DNA of 64,000 bases, taken from Undaria pinnatifida. Taxonomy: Eukaryota; Sar; Phaeophyceae; Laminariales; Alariaceae. Positions 1 through 12,000 of the stretch are shown piece by piece. Under the pieces are notes generated by a model. That model ran no database searches and had not been told where the DNA came from. It saw nothing but the letters and a program-made list of their open reading frames with translations. Each line of letters starts with the position of its first letter. Position 1 is the stretch's first letter. The stretch lies in assembly GCA_012845835.1 (NCBI GenBank), contig JABAKD010000016.1, forward strand, positions 9,004,121-9,068,120, given 5' to 3'. Made by a program: the position numbers and the translations under genes.

Positions 1-3000
1 GGTCGTCGAGGAGGGCTCGTTGACCGCCACTTTCGACTCCATGAAAATATAGTTTTAAATTGCAAAAGCAAACAAAACAAAACAAAACAAAACAAAACAT
101 AACAAAAACAAGTGCGGGACGAGGAGGGGGAGTGAGAGAGAGTAAAAACAGAAGGAAAAAAAAATTGTGTAAAATACAACCAGAAACGAACACAACAGAC
201 ATGTTCAACCAAAGCTGTGGCAAAAAACATACGAAACGGCAACATATTGCCGGGGACGGGCGGGGAGGGGGAGTGAGGGGGCGTACTCATCTGTTGCTCG
301 CCTTAGTCATTTGACCATCGACCACGCATCCCTTTCGAGACGGAGCACCGTTCCTACTCCTATAGACACTTCCAACACGTCGGCGCTCATTACGTTTCTT
401 CGATATTAAGCATTAAAAATGTGCTTATCTTATGTCCTTCCAAATGAGACGGAGAGACGGAGCAGCAAGAGGATGAAAAAAACAACCCCCAAACGTTCTT
501 TTTTCCTCATAATAAGACAAAAGGGTCGAGGCTTAGATAGGATGACAACGACGGCAGCAGCAGCAACAGCGCAATCGACCGTCTGCTTTCCCGCACTAGA
601 AAAGGGCAAGAAAAGTTTTGTTTCCCAAAAAACAAAAACAGAACATAATAAAACCCAGAGAAAAAAAAGCACGCAAACCAACACGAAAAACACACAAAAA
701 AACATAACAAACGTACACAACAGAAAAAACACAACAAAAAACAAGCAGAAAAAAAAAACAGCAAAAAGTGACGAAAAAATAAAGGAAACGCAAAAAACTC
801 CCCCCCCCCCCTTCAGAAAAACCCAGAAAATCGCAGAAAAACAAAAAAAACATGACCACGGCTCCACCCACCGACTCGGGGTGGTGCGACGCGAGCTTGG
901 CACGGATAGAGTCGTTGGACGCGATTGGGTAGGTTGTGCCGCTCAAAATCCAGAGCCAGTGAAACGGAATTTCCTTCTCCATGGCCAAGGCGACTGCGTT
1001 GAGTGTCGCCTGCACAACGTTGAAACCTCCCCAAGCCACGTCCACCCTGCGACGGAGCAGAACCGTGGCATACGAGGTGGAAAGATTGGACGTAGGAAAT
1101 CTGGGTTTTTGCGCGGAGCGGCATAATTATGGAATCTAAAAACACACGCGAGGCGTGTTTGATTCGGGGACATCTACGCATGTTTACGTTAAGAGCTAAA
1201 TGTCATGATGCGATACAAACGCACCTAGCATGATCCGATATGAACAATGTTATGACGACATTCCTGCATTCTGTACGATACGCCATGCAAAATCATACCA
1301 AAGTAGGGGTTGCAGTTGTCAAACCAAATGTTTGTGAGCGGTTGAACCTCTCAAGCGTGAAACTACTGCTGCATGTAGCGGTTAGCACGATTTTTACGAG
1401 TCATATTTCAGTGAGGACTGCCGTAGCGGCCAATTAGCAACGTTGGCAGGGTTGCGCGCGAACGAACGCCTTCGAATCAATGTTTCGGGTCGTGTTGATT
1501 CTGAGCGCCCCATCTTGAGAGCTCAGAAACTTCTCAGAATCTGCTGCACGCCCCGGGCGTGAGATAACTCGGAAGAGCGCCCCTTATCCCTGTCTTTTAT
1601 CTTCATCCTCATCTTTGTTGCTATCCTTACCCCGTACCGTTACCGTACTACCTTACGGTGCGTGCTACGACAGGGATAACCATTTTTTCGGGGTTTTTCG
1701 CGGTTCGGGTCACATCTCACGGGTCGGATGGAATCAGGGTGACCCGGTTCGACCCGTGATATTAGCAAACCTCCTGTGCCGACCCGACCCCACTGGACCC
1801 GACCCGATCCGGAAGATTCCCAAGACCTCCCGACCCCACCCGACTCGACCCCCGTCGTTTTGAAAACCTCCTGACCCCACCCGCGGCCTGATCCGGCTCG
1901 ACCCGTGATATTACAGAGTTTCCTGACCCGACTGGACCCGACCCGGCCTGACCCGTAAGATTTCCAACACCGCCTGACCCCACCCGACTCGACCCGCGTG
2001 GTTCTAAAACCTTCTGACCCGACCCGCGGCTTGATCCGGCCCGACCCGTGATATTAGAAAACCACCTGACCCGACCCGACCCGGCCTTACCCGTAAGATT
2101 CCCAAGACCTCCTGACCTCACCCGGCTCGACCCGCGCGGTTTTGAAAACCTCCTGACCCGACCCGCGGCCTGATCCGGCCCGACCCGTGATATTAGAAAA
2201 CCACCTGACCCGACTCAACCCGACCCGACCCGACGCGACCCGACCCGAACCGTAAGATTTCCAAGACTTTCTGACCCGACCCGACTCCACCCGCGTGGTT
2301 TCGAAAACCTCCTGACCCGACCCGCGGCCCGGGTAATGACCCGTGAAAACCCCTGCATGTTTTTTTGTTGGGGTCGAAGACGCGGGCTAAACGATAGAGG
2401 TAGCGATTTTTCGGCTGAAAGTATTTTCTGAGTGACGAGGGCGGCGGGCTCCTTAACCCAAAATCGTCGGATTTTGTCAGATTCTTTTTTCACAATGCGA
2501 CCTACTCTTGAATATAATCAAGGGAGTCACGGGCTTTTCGTTCATCGGGGTTGCGCATTCATCTTAACTAACAAAAAAATAGTCTTGGGTGGGGTGAAGA
2601 TAGACCTCCTAAATACGAGGAGGGAGCCTCAGAAGGCAAAGCACAAAAGGGCGCACCTCTTTTTCTTCCTTTTTTTTTTTGCTCGACCCTTCTATTATCT
2701 TAGCGTTTTTCTTTCTCCTTCTCCCTATAGAAGTAACTCAGACCCGGGGTCACGATGCAGGCTCTTCTCCCCCCTCCTCCTCGTTGCTACGGCACGCGCC
2801 TTCATTTTTATCGCGAGAAGACTTCAGCTACTTCTTCCCTCGTCGACTGGCGTCTAATTGGGTCCCTACCGTAGCCCACAATATATCTAACACACTTCTA
2901 ACTAGCAGATAGTTAGACGCCAGTCGACGAGGGAAGAAATTTTGAATTATTGTCGCGATACAAAAAATTGAAGGCGCGTACCGTAGCGGGGAGGGGGGAG

Positions 3001-6000
3001 AAAGAGCTCTCAGCGCGCTGAGTGACCTCAGATCTGAGTTGCGTCTAGGGAGGGCGAAGGAGAAAGGAAAAAGTTCGAAGATAATAGATGGGAAAAGCAA
3101 ACAAACAAGCAAGCAAGCGAGCAAACAAACAAACAAACAAACAAACAAACACACAAACACACAAGACAAAACAAAACAAACACACAAGACAAAACAAAAC
3201 AAACACACAAGACAAAACAAAACAAACACACAAGACGAAACAAAACAAACACACAAGACAAAACAAAAAAACAAAACAAAAAGGCGGTGCTCCTCAACTA
3301 CCGACTACACTATCCAATAGGATCGAAATCGAAACTACATATCGTGTTTTTACACCTATACTCGAAACGTATCTCGGCAATGGGATTGATCATCGGGCTG
3401 AGCGTACATTTCTTCTCAGAGTCGGTGTTTGGGCGAGAGAGCTAAGGAGATGCTCGAGGGAAAAACCCAACACCGTCTGCCAGAGCCCGTCCGTCTGGTC
3501 GAACTTATCCTGGGCCTTGGTCAGGTTCATGTGACTGCCATGCCGTTTGGGAATATCATAACACAGTAGGGGTTGGATACGATAGTACAGTAGGTTTCGG
3601 ATACGACCGTTACGCGGTAGAAAATAAAAGATACGGCGGAAAAAATGGCCGCACCTCTCACGTAGCATGCGTCCTATCCTTACTGCCGACCCTCATCCTT
3701 ACCACGGCCTTCGTCCGACTGCACCTTACCTCCCCTTATCCATGATGATGATGTTGGACCTGTCTCGGAACACTTCCAGCAGCTCTTGCTGTACGTCCTC
3801 GGACTTCTTATCTATGTGGATGATGAACCAAGTAAGGCCCTTGTTGTCGGGGCTGTCATCCAGAGCATTCACGAGCCTGAACAAAAAGCGAAGGCAATCA
3901 AGCAAAGTATCAAGAGAAGAGACAGCAGCAGCAGTAGCAGTAGCAGCATCAATAGTACTAGCAGTAGCAGTAGTAGTATAGTAGTAGTAGCAGTAGCAGT
4001 AGCAGTAGTAGCAGTAGCAGCAGTAGTAGTAGTGATGATGGTCGTAGTAGTCGTAGTAGTAGTATTAATAGTAGTAGTAGCAGCAGCAGCGGTAGTAGTA
4101 GCAGTAGCAGTATAGTAGTAGCAGCAGTAGTAGCAGTAATAGCAGTGGTAGTATTAATAGTAGTCGTAGTAGCAGTAGCAGTAGTAGCAGTAATAGTAGT
4201 AGTAGTCGTAGTAGCAGTAGCAGTAGTAGTAGTGGTAGTAGTAGTGGTAGTAGTAGTGGTAGCAGTAGTAGTAGTGGTAGCAGTAGTAGTAGTAGTAGCA
4301 GTAGCGGTAGTAGCACTAGTAGCGAGTCACCCCACGGTAGGGGTTGCAGTTTTTGGGCCATGTTGTGTTTCTGGTCGATCTGACCGGTTGAGCTCCTCAA
4401 TGGTGGGACTATGGGTTGGTATGATAAACGTATGGGTACATTTGTTTCAAGACTAGCGCATAGCAAGGTTGGGTTTCACGAGCGAATGCCTTCGAAATCA
4501 TGTTTCGGGCGAGACATTAAGCTCCTTATGTTTGGAGCTCAGAATTTTTTGCTGCACCCCGATTGTGAAATGACTCCATTAACCCTTTCAGAGCCCGAAA
4601 ACCCCTCCCCATACTAATTCCAAGTATTTTTGTCCCCAAAATGGGTTTCCGGTTGTAAAGGCGTTAATAGCGGTAGTACCGGTACTGGTAATAGCAGTAG
4701 TGTCAAGAGTAGCAGCAGGAGCAGCAGCATAGCAGCAGTATCGATCTCACCTGACGACCTGCGCCGGCTCGTCGTGCGCCAGGAGTACGTACGCAAGTCG
4801 GACCTCGTCGGGGTCGAGGAAGCCCGACGGTGGCAGGTCCGGTCTTTTGTTCGAGTCCACGCACTGCGACGTAAACTTTTGTCCCTCGAACGGCAGGGAC
4901 CTCTCCTGCTCGGGCGCGGCGAGGTAAAGCAGGACAAACGGGGGGGGGCGGGAGGCCCACATGATCTCGTTCTACCCGGCATCGAGCGGGAGCGGCGGCA
5001 GCATATACATCGGCCGGTCGCCCCGGTGGCGTATCAGGTTATCCTCGAGTCTCGTATAGGTCAGTTTCGTGACTTCGAATCCCCCCGAGTGCATACTCGT
5101 ATAAATTCGTGGGGATTTTTTCGTTGTGCACAAATTGACTTGCGGAAAGCCCGACAGCGTGAGTTAGCAACACTCGATGAAAAATCCACAAGCAGTGGGA
5201 TTGCGGAACCCTATGCGCGATAAAAAATGAAGGCAAGAACCGGGGGGGAGAAGGGACGACACCTGTGACCACGGCTTGTCCAGAAGCTGGAAAGTAGATG
5301 TGTGTGAAAAAGAAAGAAAAAAAGAAAATACATATGCATGTATAATCTACTACCGTTTAGTTTATAGCAGCAGCACACTTTGTCTCGAGTCACCATCCTA
5401 CCTTCCTGCCGAACAAGATAACTAGCCGTTGGGGTACTGCTGCTGTCTACCAGGTATACCTCTCTCGAAACTCGAAAATGACAAAAAAAATGCACCTCCC
5501 TCAGTTGGTGGCCTCTGCAGCAGCAGGTGCACATCCCACGCCACTACAGGACAAGAGCCGCTTTTAGTCCACACCCCCAAAAAGGGGCTTGGTATGGGGG
5601 CGACGTACATACTTATCAACATTAACCGGACAACTGCATCCAACAGGGCGTGCTTCGTTTGGGGAGGGGGGGGGGAGGGTACTCATTTGTTGCTTGCCTC
5701 AGTCATTTGAACACTACTGGCCATGCACCCCTTTCGAGGCGGAGCACACCGTTCCTACTCCGAGTGGAGACACCTCCAACATTTGGGCGCTCAGCACGTT
5801 TTTTCCATACGAACGTCACGCCATCAATGACGAGGGGAGACTGTTCGCGTCCCCAAGGTTACACATTGCCTGACCGGTGACGTGTCCTTTCGCGCATGCC
5901 GTAACGAGATCTACGATAGGTATCTCCGATCCTGTCTTCCACATTTCATTGTAAAAAACTGCCTATCTTATCCCCTTCCTCTTTGGCCGTCTGCGGCCAG

Positions 6001-9000
6001 CATCTATCGCTTCGTTTGGGGAGCGAAAAACATCTAGTAATAGTAACCGAATAGTACACAACCATGCAACAACGCAAGAAGCAGTGACACGGGGCGTAGG
6101 CAGCATGACGCTAGTTGTGCTGCTGCGCACCCCCACTGTCAATACGCGATTGGAATTAAAACAAAAAAAACAGGGCTTTTCACGGGTCATGACCCGTCCG
6201 CGGATCGGGTCAGGAGGTGTTCGAAATGTGACGGATCGGGTCGGATCGGCTCGGGTCGGGTCGGGTCAGCGTGACCCGACCCAACACATGAAAAGCCCTT
6301 AGAAAAACGTCACAACTTTTGGTGGCCATCGCTGGGTCCAAAATGGGCTACGAATGAACCCCTCTATATTTGACCCACTATGAGGGGGTAAATCTACCTC
6401 AACTAACACCGGGATAATTGCTGGGGTAGACAAAGGCTCAAGACGCTCCGTCCCCTGAATGAACTACCGTATTCTACGTAAAACACAATCCTTCTCTAAG
6501 GTACCACCTCCCCACAGAAAGCCACCCCCGGTGATAAAAAACAACACGAAACATGTCGTTTGTCACCTGGGTTCCTTCAGATACCACCCGACCAAAGGAA
6601 AACCACCCCGTGCGCTAAAAAAAACAAAACGCTGAACAAATATCACCCGGGGTGGTAAAATCTCTTGCGGCAAAATGCGGGTACTCACCAGCGCCTGCGC
6701 ACCCATGTACCCTTGGAAGGCGCCAATGACCTCCTTGCGGCACTCCTCCGTCCTCGTTCCCCTCAACAAGCTTTCCAGACGACCGTGCGCGTCCGCCGCG
6801 AGTTGGCTCTCGGCATCGATCTGAGCCTGGCCTCCCGTCATCGACCCCTCCACGTTCATCTGTTGTTTTAGGGGTCCATGGTTTATGAGCGTGAGTTCGT
6901 GATTTCGTGGCGGGTGTATACTATCTGGGTGATTTCGTGCTGTGTGGTGTATCGTGCTTGTGTGACTTGGGTATGTGGTTTTGGACATGTGTGTGATTCA
7001 TGTGATTCGTGCGAACTACGGGTTGTGTACGTTTTCTGTGTGACTATTTTGTTTGGTAGACAGCTATCAATAGCGCCGGATTGCGAATACAATTGGGTTA
7101 ACATTAGACACGACGTGTGAGAAATACGTGGAAGTGTGGTGAGCTTGAGCTTTATTTTCCCCCATCCGCCGCACGATAAACATAAACAAATCATGATAAA
7201 AAAAATGTTTGGTGTTGATTGTACCAGGTGCCAGGTATACGATTTGTGATTTGTGACTTGCGTCATTTCATGTTTTATGATTGGTGATTTGTGACTTGTG
7301 CAATTGGCGTGACTGGCACAAAAGTGTGTACACATGATCCTCTATCTGACGGGTGTGGTGTGAGATTTTGACGTTTGTATGATTTGTGATGGTGTAGACT
7401 TTGTGTGATTTTTTTAGACTGTGTGATTTTTAGAACTTTCATCGATCCCTTTCCTTTCATTCGCTTGCGATGCTGTTTAGCTTTCATCTGCTTCAGGCTG
7501 TGACCACATAATCTGCACCTTGTACGAAGCACATCTCTAGGATGAAGAACAAGGACTACAGCGGGTTTGCTGATGTCGTTCGATAGAAAGAACGTTTTAA
7601 TGCAATAACAACCAATACAACCGCAGCACTAGGCAGTGCACAGCCCACACAGCCCACACACCCAGTGTCCTTACCAGTACTGATTCTTCGTCCTAAAGAG
7701 GTAAAAACCATGTGTCACAGACTCCTACTTACAGAGTATATGGATATTCGTACATACGTGTGTGTTCTTCACAATACACCGTTGGCTGATACAGATATAT
7801 AGGTATATATATTATAAAAATTAAAATACACTCCAGCTGTGAGATCGAAGATTTCGTCGAAACTCATCTTTGCAAGCTGTGTGTGATACTCCGATCGCGC
7901 GCATTACGAGTTGTGTGTCCTCATTAAGGATATAGGTCGGCGACTCCCCTTACAACTACAGTGTAGCTATCAGGGTCAACAGGATGATTTTAGTCAGTCT
8001 GTGCGCGGAAACTATAAAACCCGTTTCTGAGGGGGACAAAATCTGACAGCTGTGAAGGGAAAGGGGGGCCTGGTTTTGATCAAAAGCGAGCGGGTTTGGA
8101 GGGGGGCGGGGGGGGGGGGGGGGAAGGGGCAATTTGTGCATGTAAGCTATAAATCCTTTCGAGGGGATAAATCTGACGGTTTTGGCACCAGTATATTATT
8201 GGGGGCGGGAGGGGGGGGGGGGGGGGGGGGGGGCAGCTCAATATGTGCCTGGAAACTATACATTATTTTGAGGGGATAAATGTGACATTTTTGGAAATAA
8301 TACATCAGTTTATCATGTATATCCTGGGGTAATTCGTACAATCAGTGAGTAAAGAGAGGGTGGAGTGTTCGAGGGGGTGGGGTTGGGATGGGTTGGGGGG
8401 GGAGGGTGGGAGGTGGGGGCGGGGGGGGGGGGGCGGGGGGGGGGGGGGGACGGCTTTAGCTGAGGGGTTTGTTTTACGTGTGGTGCTAGGTCTAGGCGAA
8501 GGTGCGGGTGATGGGGAAGAAGGGGGCGTTCGAGGCGGGGGGGGGGGGGGGACACAGCGGCATGGATGGCTCTTGAAAGATAATGAGGTGATATCCTGTG
8601 CGTGAAGTGTTTATTAATGTGGTGGATTTCGATATTTGGTGGGGCGTTTGAGTAAGGGAGAGCAAGAGGGGGGGGGGGAGGGGGGGGGGGGATTTTCAGG
8701 AGGTTTAGGTCACAAATAATATTCAAATACACTTAATATATATGTCGTACCCATCAACGCCCAGCACATTGAGTGTCCGTGCGATTCTTCATCCCATATC
8801 TAGAGAGATAACAAGCTCTGTGGATACAAACTATTGAGATACATTAAATCGCAAAAAAAAACAAGGACATTGATTGGCTACTAATGCATGCAACGCCAAA
8901 CGTACTAGGTACGAAAAGCTCAACCTACACAAACAAGCCAGCGCGCGAACCAGACAAATCGACGCAGGGAGATAAGAGACCGTAGGTCCTCCTGCACGTA

Positions 9001-12000
9001 CGGAATCCGAGGCAAGAACCGGCATCACAAGCAGAGCCACCATCTTCCAAATCCAGGGAGTGTACTGCTGTCATGCATTGCCGTGGCATGGCGGGGCGCG
9101 TGCTCATTTGCTGCTTGCTTTAGTCGTTTAACCATTGACCACGCATCCCTTTCGAGACGGAACACCGTTCCTATTCCCAACAGAGACTCCTCCAACATTC
9201 AAGGCGCTTAGCACGTTTCTTCCATGTAGTGCAAAAAAAACTGCCCATCACATCTCCTTCCTCTTTGCCCGTCTGCGGCCGCACCATCTATCTTCTAGGA
9301 TATCGACCAATTTCTCGCTACTGTTCACTGTACCAAACTTCTCCATGTCACCTACCGTCTATTTTCCCCATATCTTCCTGCAACACATTTCGTTCCTTCT
9401 CGTACAGTTTACATTAGCCGTGGTGGTGGGGGGCGGGGACGCCACGAAAACACCTGTTTTCGGAACATCTCTGGGGAGACAATCCTAACAGACCCATCAC
9501 TGGGCGTTTGCACTCTTCCCCCCGTTGTCGAGCAAACCACCTATAATATTCGGTAGAGGGGTGAAAGAGTGTGGCATGTTTCCTGTTATACGGTAAGCCG
9601 TTCTCACCTTGAAGGAAGGGTCTACATTGGTGTAGTCACGGGCCGGTTTCTTTGGGGGCCTAGACGACGCGCCAGTCCGTTTCTGCGGCTCTCCCGCCGC
9701 TCCATCTTCTTGCTCCGTCCGCTCCCTTTGGGTCTGCAGACGGAAAACAAAGAAAAAAAGAAAATAATGAGAAGCGAGGACCAACGCCCGAATGGGTAGG
9801 GTGGACCGTAACTGGACCAAGTCCGGCGGAAGGCCATCTCCCATGGCCAGGGGTTTTGTTAGTGGGTGAGCTTACGCAAGTCCCACACTACCCGGAAAGA
9901 TGACATTCCGGGTGGCTATCTCCACCGAACCTGACCCTCAGGGGACAGGCCGGGTCGGCATACACACGCATCCGTGTACAACGGGAGCTTACACTGCCGG
10001 GGTTGTAACGAGGACCACTGGTAGGGGCAGCTCACGCTATCCCTACAGTGGGATCCGAAGGGGGCGCCAGCTAGCGTTGGGTTGCGCAAGCAACTGAGTT
10101 AAATCGACACACGACGCGTATGGAAGTACGTGGAAGTTTGGTGAGCTTAAGCTTGATTTTTTCCCATCCGCCGGAGGATAAAAAAAAAAAAAAAAAAAAT
10201 GAAGCTCCCCCCCACGTTTTTTTACGTTTATTTCGTCGTCTTTTGGAGCGAGCGAACCGTAAACTGCCGCGTAAGAAAATAACCGCTTCTCAAGCCAAGT
10301 AACCAATAACCGCTTCCCAAGTAAAAAAAAACTTTCTCGGTCGAATTTTGTCGAAAATCGAAATTGAATCTAGGGAGTTTGTCCATCTAGACATGGCTTG
10401 TTCTGTGTAACCGAAGCCGGCCACGCGAATTGGTGCCATGTCGTCGGCTGATTGAGAGGCGAGAAGCCACCATTGCGAAAGGTAGGACCACCGGAGCAGC
10501 CGCAGCGCGGCCTCCGAAGGTCCTTAGCACAGCGTAGACCGCCTGCGACGCTTCGAAAACAACCGAAACCGCCCCAAACCCAGTTTTTCGTCGCCCTGCA
10601 CCTCGAAAGTTGCACGACCAACTACCACATGATGACTTCGCTCAGAAGTTCGACCGCTATATCCCCGTCGCTGCTGCTCGTGTCGGGCGGCGGGGTGGCG
10701 CCAGCCCATCCAAGAGACGCCTAGAGCCATAGCCTCCAAGCCGCTGCCGGCCAAAAGAATCTGCCGCTAGCTGCGACGCTCCGGGGAGGACGCGAGCCAT
10801 GGCTCGCCTCGGTCGTTGCCCACGGGTGTTCGTTGACCCTTTTGCGTTTTTTGAATTTAATTGTTTCCTAGAACGCACTGCGCCGTTCCTTGATAAGAAC
10901 CAAATTTGAATTTTTCGTGTGTTTTTCATGAAATTAAAAAACAAAAATCGAAATTCGATTTGGCAAGTTCCTCGTTGATTCGGGCCCTAAGGGCCCGTAT
11001 TAACGAGGAACTTGCAAAATCGAATTTCGATTTTTTTTTTATAGAATTTAATTTAATTTGCATCTGATTGGTCAAGAAATGAATCACCAAGCAGGCATTC
11101 TCAGAATTATTACGAAAAATCAAATTCAACAAAGAAGTAAAAAAAGACTTTCTCGGTCGAATTTTGTCGAAAATCGAAATTGAATTTAGGGAGTTTGTCC
11201 ACCTAGACATGGCTTGTTCTGTGTAACCGAAGCCGGCCACGCGAATTGGTGCCATGTCGTCGGCTGATTGAGAGGCGAGCAGCCAACATTGCGAGAGGTA
11301 GGACCACCGGAGCAGCCGCAGCGCGGCCTCCGAAGGTCCTTAGCACAGCCTAGACCGCCTGCGACGCTTCGAAAACAACCGAGACCGCCGCAAACCCAGT
11401 TTTTCGTCCCCCTGCACCTCGAAAGTTACACGACCAACTACCACATGATGACTTCGCTCAGAAGTTCGACAGCTATATCCCCGTCGCTGCTGCCCGTGTC
11501 GGGCGGCGGGGTGGCGCCAGCCCATCCAAGAGACACCTAGAGCCATAGCCTCCAAGCCGCTGCCGGCCAAAAGAATCTGCGGCTAGCCGCGGCGCTCCGG
11601 GGAGGACGCGAGCCATCGCTCGCCTCGGTCGTTGCCCACGGGTGTTCGTTGACCCTTTTGCGTTTTTAGAATTTTTTTATTTCCTAGAACGCACTGCGCC
11701 GTTCCTTGATAAGAACCAAAGTTGATTTTTTCGTGGATTTTTCATGAAATTAAAAAAAAAAAATCGAAATTCGATTTTGCAAGTTCCTCGTTAATTCGGG
11801 CCCTAAATTCAATTAAAAAAAAAAATCGAAGTTTGATCTGGCAAGTTCCTCGGCCTGTAACCTGTAACACTTCCCCGTGTGAAACATCAATGCCAGAACA
11901 TCCGTTGCATCCCGCGACGGTCATATGATGGGAAAATGGTAAATCTGGTTGTAAATGGACTGGAAATAACTGCCCCAGCAATTACGTTCGGGATGGGATA

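Larger units (their letters stand above)
1047..3729 (-). other. Intron 5 of the GT14 gene, repeat-filled
   Basis: The 2.7 kb intron contains an R4 MITE (1303-1554), a long compound CCCGA element (1688-2355), an R8-like fragment (2390-2500), two head-to-head R1 SINE fragments (2675-2862 and 2912-3100) and a 23-bp tandem repeat (3161-3270). The exons on either side join exactly in phase (AG + G gives Arg). An exon-like stretch at 3470-3535 is therefore not needed. Confidence 0.7.
3877..4750 (-). other. Intron 4 of the GT14 gene with trinucleotide array
   Basis: About half of the intron is an AGC/AGT trinucleotide array (3922-4326) starting only about 45 bp from the acceptor of the next exon (3876). 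On the transcribed strand it reads as CTG/CTA triplets, so it may form part of the branch-site and pyrimidine region. An R4 MITE copy follows (4337-4560). Confidence 0.7.
4972..6688 (-). other. Intron 3 of the GT14 gene
   Basis: It contains an R1 SINE in antisense (5011-5327) close to exon 4, an R5 copy (5676-5815, weaker similarity to about 6010) and a short CCCGA element with inverted ends (6171-6300). The rest is unremarkable, with several CCACC-rich patches at 6490-6660. Confidence 0.65.
6860..9607 (-). other. Intron 2 of the GT14 gene, G-run rich
   Basis: It contains two R7 copies in opposite orientation (7497-7600 plus, 7655-7738 minus) and a third at 8740-8830. It also holds a truncated R2 3' end (7075-7180), an R6 copy (7826-7965), a threefold repeat block with long G runs (7999-8690) and an R5 copy (9098-9300). 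At 6880-7440 there is GTGATTTGTGACTTGTG-type low-complexity sequence. Confidence 0.65.

Noticed and set aside
3470-3535. Extra GT14 exon (open frame HMNLTKAQDKFDQTDGLWQT on the minus strand)
   Set aside because: It could be spliced in phase, but the neighbouring exons already join directly within a conserved block of the GT14 domain and family members have no insert there.
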